The position numbers were made by a program, and so were the translations under genes. The notes beneath the pieces are model-generated. The model was not told the DNA's origin and did no database searches. It saw nothing but the letters and a program-made list of their open reading frames with translations. DNA of 64,000 bases from RGIG1681 sp045594425 (GTDB taxonomy: Bacteria; Bacillota; Clostridia; Christensenellales; UBA1242): positions 62,001 to 126,000 of the forward strand of contig JAZNYK010000013.1 in assembly GCA_045594425.1 (NCBI GenBank). Direction: 5' to 3'. Below are positions 61,676 to 64,000 of the stretch, piece after piece (positions within the stretch are counted from its first letter, which is position 1; every line of letters starts with the position of its first letter).

Positions 61676-62445
61676 AGTTTTGGTGCTTTTTTGTAAGCAA
61701 CTGAACATTCGTTTTTAACATAAGAATCAATCATTGAATCATATAAATATTCAACAATTTTTTGTTTTTCATCGTTGGTGTCATTTTCAGGATTAAATGT
61801 GATTGGTTTTTCAATGTAAATAGTTTTGTTTTGTTTTGAAATAAACACTGGATAAAAACTTATGCATTTGCCAGTTTTTTGATGATAATATTTTGCAAGA
61901 TGTTCAAACCCTGTTTGAAATTTTCCAACACCAGAGGTCACATAAGATTCTTCTGGAAAAATCAAAACATTTTTGCCTTTGTTTAAAAGGGCGGTTGATT
62001 CTTGAAGGGTTTTTATGTTTGCTCTTGGGTTTTCTCTTGAAACCGAAATTGCTTTTGCGTGTTTCATGGTGAAAACCATTAAATTTCGAAGTGCTTTAAC
62101 AGCAAGTTTTTTGAACCACATTGGAAATTTTGGGAAGTTATTATAAACCCCAGTGCTCATTTGTTCTTCAACTGATTCAGGTGTCATTATTCTGTCGATA
62201 ACCCATGGTCTGAAATTGTATGGAAATCTTAAATACATAATAACAGGTCCATAAACTTCATAGTGATTGGTCACAAAAACTTTGATGTCGTTTTTTCTAA
62301 CATTTCCTTTGCCCTTTGTTTTTGCCGGCATAAGAGGTTTTACAATTATGTATAGCCCCAAGAATTGTAGATACAAAGAAAACTGTTTCAAGCCATGACC
62401 AATGGCACCAAAAAATCTCGCAAAAATATTCTTTCTTTTGTCCAT
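61657..62445 (-). CDS. PlsC-like acyltransferase with altered catalytic motif
   Basis: 262 residues. The fold of 1-acylglycerol-phosphate acyltransferases is visible: VFVTNHYEVYGP in motif I, ISVSRENPRANIK in motif II and LIFPEESYV in motif III (usually FPEGT). The HX4D catalytic pair is not intact: the position after His and four residues is Gly. It may use another residue or act on a different acceptor. A basic C-terminus ends in KLKRKRR. Confidence 0.75.
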   Translation of the reverse strand: MDKRKNIFARFFGAIGHGLKQFSLYLQFLGLYIIVKPLMPAKTKGKGNVRKNDIKVFVTNHYEVYGPVIMYLRFPYNFRPWVIDRIMTPESVEEQMSTGVYNNFPKFPMWFKKLAVKALRNLMVFTMKHAKAISVSRENPRANIKTLQESTALLNKGKNVLIFPEESYVTSGVGKFQTGFEHLAKYYHQKTGKCISFYPVFISKQNKTIYIEKPITFNPENDTNDEKQKIVEYLYDSMIDSYVKNECSVAYKKAPKLKRKRR

Positions 62446-62519
62446 AATATCCCTTAAAAAATAGTCTTCTTATATGATAATGCTTAAACCTTGATTTGTC
62501 TAGTTATTTTTTTGCAAAA

Positions 62520-62552
62520 TAAAAACAGGTGATATTTTCACCTGTTTTTTGA
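62520..62552 (-). terminator. Intrinsic terminator after the B-repeat gene
   Basis: AAAAACAGGTGA and TCACCTGTTTTT around TATTT; a T run follows on the minus strand. Confidence 0.85.
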
Positions 62553-62554
62553 TT

Positions 62555-64000
62555 TTAATTAAATTTTGGAGTGTCATTTTCATCGTCTGATTCAATGGCT
62601 TGAGAATCTTCTTCAACTTCCAAATCTGCAAGACCTTCATTCTTTAAAAGTTCATCAACCTTGCTTGCAATTGCTGCATCTTCACTATTGTCTTTCATAG
62701 ATTCAATTGTGTTTCTTGTGTCGTAGATAGAATGTTTCTTTTCGTCTAATGGAACAATTCTATGAAGTTTTACAAGTTCGTAGACAAGCAAGATAAATCC
62801 AAATAAAGCAAGTGAACCAAAAACTAAAAGCAAAACAAATTGGTTTGTTGTAACAATTCCAAATGGAAGTGCAATTGCAAGTGTTATGGTATCAGTCTTT
62901 TTGATTTTTTGCATTTTCTTAACAATAACAATAACAACAATTTCTGCAATGATTAAAACAATAAGTAAAACAATTAACCATGTTAAGTTGAGTGTTTTGT
63001 TAATGATTTCAAATCCATCTTCAACAACCATCAAATATTCAGCGTAATTATCGTCTTCTGCACGGAAGATTCTAATATCATACTTTCCAATTTCAGTTGG
63101 AAGAAGGTGTGTCCATTCGCCATTTACAAGGTATTCAACATAAAAACCACTAATATCACTATCAACAACATATCCTTGTCTTGTGTCAATCACGGTTGAT
63201 TTTGCTGGGTGCTCAATCATGATAACTTCTTTTTCTTCCCATTTAGCGTAAACAGAAATGTTTTCTGCTGGCATGGTTCCAAAAGTGTATGCTGTTGTGC
63301 AATCTTGGTCTTGATACCATCCTTCAAAAGAGTAACCTTTTTTGGTTGGTTGTGTAGGGAAGGCTACGGTTTCACCGTAGTTATATGTTTCTTCAATTGT
63401 TGATGGGGCAGTGTTTGTTACAAAAGTTATTTTGTATTGTTTGATAACCCATTTAGCAAATGCCATTGAGTTATAGTCTGGCATGGTGCTAAACACAAAT
63501 GCGTATTGATAGTCAGAAGATGTATACCAACCATCAAATTCATAACCTTCAGCGGTTGGGTTTGCTGGTTTTTCAACAGTTTCACCATAAAGTTTTGCAA
63601 TTGTGCTAATGGCTGAAGATTGTAATTTTGTATCACGTTTTGGGTTTACATCAAAGTAGATGTAATATTCTTCAAGGCTCCACACTGCATGGAGTGTGAT
63701 GTCACTTGCAGGAATGGTTGTTCCAGCATAAAGTTCAGAAGAGTTTTCAGTGAGAGTCCAACCGTCAAGTTTGTGACCCTTTTTAAAGATTTGTGCATTT
63801 GTTGGAAATTCAATTTCCGTTCCAAATTGAGCAGTTTGTGAACCAGCAGGTGTGCCTTCATGAATAAATGTGATGGTGTATGTGTTGATGTTCCATTTTG
63901 CATAGAGAGTGATACTTGTGTCGGTCATTGTTGAGAATGTGTATGGAAGCATCAAGGTTGTATCTTTGAACCAACCACCAAATGAATAGCCTTCTTTTGT
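62555..64000 (-). CDS. InlB B-repeat surface protein, membrane-anchored (5' end outside window)
   Basis: The frame runs off the right edge, so the N-terminus is missing; an ATG at 63955 is internal. At least four B-repeats (Listeria-Bacteroides type, each ending in a GW...YAKW or AKW block) follow each other: YSFGGWF, HKLDGWT, YEFDGWY and YSFEGWY. A small beta domain, two transmembrane helices (WLIVLLIVLIIAEIVVIVIV and a second near QFVLLLVFGSLALFGFIL) and an acidic cytoplasmic tail end the protein. There is no LPxTG motif, so it is held by helices instead of sortase. A role in adhesion is possible. Confidence 0.9.
   Translation of the reverse strand, partial: TKEGYSFGGWFKDTTLMLPYTFSTMTDTSITLYAKWNINTYTITFIHEGTPAGSQTAQFGTEIEFPTNAQIFKKGHKLDGWTLTENSSELYAGTTIPASDITLHAVWSLEEYYIYFDVNPKRDTKLQSSAISTIAKLYGETVEKPANPTAEGYEFDGWYTSSDYQYAFVFSTMPDYNSMAFAKWVIKQYKITFVTNTAPSTIEETYNYGETVAFPTQPTKKGYSFEGWYQDQDCTTAYTFGTMPAENISVYAKWEEKEVIMIEHPAKSTVIDTRQGYVVDSDISGFYVEYLVNGEWTHLLPTEIGKYDIRIFRAEDDNYAEYLMVVEDGFEIINKTLNLTWLIVLLIVLIIAEIVVIVIVKKMQKIKKTDTITLAIALPFGIVTTNQFVLLLVFGSLALFGFILLVYELVKLHRIVPLDEKKHSIYDTRNTIESMKDNSEDAAIASKVDELLKNEGLADLEVEEDSQAIESDDENDTPKFN

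Noticed and set aside
1..64000. Insertion sequences, prophage genes or conjugation genes
   Set aside because: No transposase, integrase, capsid, portal or relaxase-like protein was seen among the reading frames.

Overview
This is a 64 kb stretch of an AT-rich, low-GC Gram-positive-type chromosome. I read it as an uncultured, probably gut-associated Clostridia/Bacilli-like lineage. The reasons are the mrnC-rlmB-sigH-like sigma cluster, the dnaX-ybaB-recR cluster, a CwlD-like amidase, LtaS-like enzymes, an InlB-type B-repeat surface protein, AGGAGG-type ribosome binding sites and strong intrinsic terminators between most units. I could not assign a genus. I saw no transposase, phage module or CRISPR array.

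Layout. 1-2.8 kb: tandem O-antigen-ligase/Wzy-like polymerases (the first is only a tail) and a glycine-rich zinc-ribbon membrane protein. 2.8-8.2 kb (minus): HtrA-like lipoprotein protease, GluRS with an HD-domain protein, an SDR and a cell-wall amidase. 8.4-12.7 kb (plus): MrnC, RlmB, a sigma factor, DnaX (split by a frame change), YbaB and RecR. 12.8-15.5 kb: an M49-like metallopeptidase and small membrane proteins. 15.5-25 kb (minus): Fe-type alcohol dehydrogenase, a glk-pgi-HAD sugar-phosphate operon, an orphan LysR regulator, a two-domain ThyX with FolD (dTMP synthesis), and an ABC-F ATPase. 25-30 kb: an SLC13/ArsB-type permease, DegV and Tex.

30-37.5 kb holds two convergent surface-polysaccharide operons (GT32-flippase-GT4, and GT4-GT32-GT2-GT2) meeting at one shared terminator. 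37.6-39.2 kb holds a zeta-toxin module and tRNA-Thr, whose 3' end is repeated 154 bp downstream. 39.2-46.5 kb combines an Mn-type CDF transporter, an LtaS-like enzyme and a cation P-type ATPase behind a yybP-ykoY (Mn2+) riboswitch. 46.5-53.5 kb has an MFS permease with a leader terminator, a CofE-like protein, a Ham1-like protein, a MacB-like ABC transporter and a Pr6Pr-type membrane protein. 53.6-59.5 kb has a DagK-LtaS pair, an ArsP_2-like metal exporter under a palindromic operator, an SDR and a Nudix hydrolase. 59.6-64 kb has two adjacent paralogues with HipA/PI-kinase-like catalytic motifs, a PlsC-like protein and the 3' part of a B-repeat surface protein.

Points I would check first: the dnaX frame change at 11302-11313; the HipA-like doublet at 59646-61641; three promoters whose -10 box lies 6-9 nt from the start codon, implying leaderless mRNAs; the composite ThyX; and the structured leader plus Mn riboswitch. 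Everything here is by eye. No database search or folding program was run.
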